From assembly GCA_046727435.1 (NCBI GenBank), contig JBKPCR010000126.1:1-5148 (forward strand): a stretch of DNA of 5,148 bases, written 5' to 3'. A model generated the notes under the pieces. The model saw only the letters and a program-made list of their open reading frames with translations. It did no database searches and was not told the origin of the DNA. Positions 3,796-5,148 of this stretch are shown piece after piece. A program made the position numbers and the translations under genes. Source of the DNA: CAVPRW01 sp046727435 [NCBI: bacterium] (GTDB taxonomy: Bacteria > Tectomicrobia > Entotheonellia > J063). Positions within the stretch are counted from its first letter, which is position 1. Each line of letters opens with the position of its first letter.

Positions 3796-5148
3796 TCATG
3801 CGTTTGGTCTCTCCGCGGCGGCATACTTCCCGGCGATGTATCCCTGGGTCGTGCATCGGCCCAGCCCATGTTGGTTGAAGCCACCGGCCGATTCGCCGCC
3901 GCAGTACAGGCCGGGGATCACCTGCCCCTGCATGTCCATCACCTGGCACTGCGCGTTGATCCTGAGGCCCGCGCGCGTGTCGTGCACGAGCGGCGTGGCC
4001 CAGGCGGCATAGAACGGCGGCGTCTGGATCTTATACTGGGGTGCGGGCTTGCCGAAATCCACATCCGTCCCGGCGTCCACAAAGGCGTTGTAGCGCTCCA
4101 CCGTCGCGAGTAAGGTGGCACCGTCCATCGGTTTGGCCTGATAAGGATTGATGATCGCGGCGGCGAGCCCCGTCAGCGTGTTGGCGCTGAAGCAATAGCC
4201 GTCAGGATCCACGTACGGCGGGGTGACGTGCCATTGCTCCCGGGCCACGGCGTCGGCATCGAAGATGGCCCAGATCGGCCCTGCCGAGTAGTCGGGTGGC
4301 TCCGAGGCCGCGTTCATCGCCGCGGCGGCGTTAAAGAAATTATAGTTGGTGGGATCGTAATCGATGCGGGTACTATTGCGATAATCATTCGGCGTGTAGG
4401 GGCGGATTTCGTTGTACGCATTCCCGTGGGCGTAATCGCCTTTGGTCTCGTCGTAAAACCGCTGGCCCAGTTGGTTGACCAGGATGAGGTCGTGCCAGCT
4501 CTTGACCACCAGTCCGGTGGCGCGCACGAGCGGGAAGATGGGGCACTGCACATCCCACGCGAAATAGTTGTAGCGCGTGCCGATGGCTCGCTGCGTTCTG
4601 GTGGTCGCACCATTCTCCAGCAGCTGGTTCCCCAGGCCCCAGAGCGAGGCGCCGATCGCCATCGCGGCCAGCTCGCCACTCGCATCCTGGAACGTATAGG
4701 GCTCGCCGCCCACTTGGTACACCTCCGTCAGGCGGGGATCGAACATGCGCCGGAAGTTGACGTTGCTGGTATTGCCGCCGGTGGCCAGGATGACAGCTTT
4801 GGCGGCGCGGATGGACACGTGCGGCTGGGTACTCGCAATGTTGCCGTCGGAGCGGTAGCTCTGTAACGGCGTCGTCGCGCCGGGCAGGATCCGTGGCGTA
4901 TACTGGGCGGTGATGCCGATCACCCTGCCGGGCTCGGCATCGGAGGATGTTGTCCTGATGAGGCGCGTCATTTTATAGTGCAGGAGAAATTTGACGCCCT
5001 TGGCCCGCGCGCTCGCCTCCAGGGGCCGCACCAGACCCGCTCCGCCTCGGCCGCTCGGACTTGCGAGCCCCGCGCCGTCGGTCCAGAACGCATGATTTTC
5101 ACGTGGCGCTGAGTTACCTGTGCTGTGCGCGCCGACATTGTCCGGGGG
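3796..5148 (-). CDS. FAD-dependent oxidoreductase, fumarate reductase/ketosteroid dehydrogenase-like (5' end outside window)
   Basis: The frame is open from the right edge to the TGA at 3796-3798 and gives 450 residues. The N-terminal GxGxxG dinucleotide-binding segment must lie beyond 5148. Visible parts, in fragment numbering: GAHSTGNSAPRENHAFW (6-22), GRGGAGLVRPLEASARAKGV (33-52), a second FAD-contact segment AVILATGG (118-125), the capping/substrate domain (about 140-370), HDTRAGLRIN (389-398) with the conserved His and Arg, and the C-terminal FAD motif PGLYCGGESAGG followed by HGLGRCTTQGYIAG (about 412-440). This is the FAD_binding_2 flavoprotein pattern, expected to oxidise or reduce a C-C bond in a cyclic or dicarboxylic substrate. 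The C-terminus AAAERPNA looks complete. A GTG at 5031 is internal and not the start. The gene precedes the aldolase remnant on the same strand, so they probably formed one catabolic operon (inference). Confidence 0.9.
   Translation of the reverse strand, partial: PPDNVGAHSTGNSAPRENHAFWTDGAGLASPSGRGGAGLVRPLEASARAKGVKFLLHYKMTRLIRTTSSDAEPGRVIGITAQYTPRILPGATTPLQSYRSDGNIASTQPHVSIRAAKAVILATGGNTSNVNFRRMFDPRLTEVYQVGGEPYTFQDASGELAAMAIGASLWGLGNQLLENGATTRTQRAIGTRYNYFAWDVQCPIFPLVRATGLVVKSWHDLILVNQLGQRFYDETKGDYAHGNAYNEIRPYTPNDYRNSTRIDYDPTNYNFFNAAAAMNAASEPPDYSAGPIWAIFDADAVAREQWHVTPPYVDPDGYCFSANTLTGLAAAIINPYQAKPMDGATLLATVERYNAFVDAGTDVDFGKPAPQYKIQTPPFYAAWATPLVHDTRAGLRINAQCQVMDMQGQVIPGLYCGGESAGGFNQHGLGRCTTQGYIAGKYAAAERPNA

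Noticed and set aside
4228-4866. + strand open frame of 212 codons opposite the FAD oxidoreductase
   Set aside because: It mirrors the codon pattern of the flavoprotein gene and has no family features or RBS.
1-5148. CRISPR array, tRNA, rRNA, retron or phage defence module
   Set aside because: No regularly spaced repeats, no tRNA or rRNA-like sequences, and no reverse transcriptase or nuclease genes beyond the IS110 transposase and the HepT remnant were seen.

Overview
The window reads as part of a GC-rich bacterial chromosome, probably an environmental lineage, carrying accessory DNA in decay. The organism cannot be named from the sequence. The mix of an IS110-family element, a MntA/HepT pair, a Tat-type alpha/beta hydrolase, an FAD-dependent oxidoreductase and a class II aldolase would suit large, transposon-rich uncultured genomes such as Tectomicrobia, Rokubacteria or Methylomirabilota, but that is only a loose inference.

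Layout from left to right. Bases 3-539 (+) encode the C-terminal half of an IS110-family transposase whose start lies outside the window. Bases 540-about 765 are non-coding and rich in inverted repeats, a candidate for the element's guide (bridge/seek) RNA. Bases 766-1086 hold no recognisable gene. Bases 1087-1763 (-) are a MntA/HepT toxin-antitoxin operon: the antitoxin nucleotidyltransferase MntA is intact and has an RBS and an extended -10 promoter, whereas the HEPN toxin HepT carries a one-base insertion and an in-frame TAG. Bases 1914-2861 (-) encode an alpha/beta hydrolase with a twin-arginine leader, a second well-placed internal start, and a valine where the catalytic histidine is expected. 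Bases 3036-3149 (+) look like the tail of a carboxymuconolactone-decarboxylase-type gene. Bases 3291-3755 (-) are a class II aldolase/adducin domain without its N-terminal third. Bases 3796-5148 (-) encode most of an FAD-dependent oxidoreductase that runs off the right edge.

The FAD oxidoreductase, aldolase, hydrolase and decarboxylase remnant would together suit a catabolic cluster for a cyclic or aromatic carboxylic compound (inference). At least three of the genes are broken: hepT, the aldolase and the decarboxylase remnant. A fourth, the hydrolase, has an altered active site. The part of most interest is the combination of a toxin-dead, antitoxin-intact TA locus beside an IS110 element with a highly structured 3' non-coding region. 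I see no clear sign of a wholly new multi-gene system.
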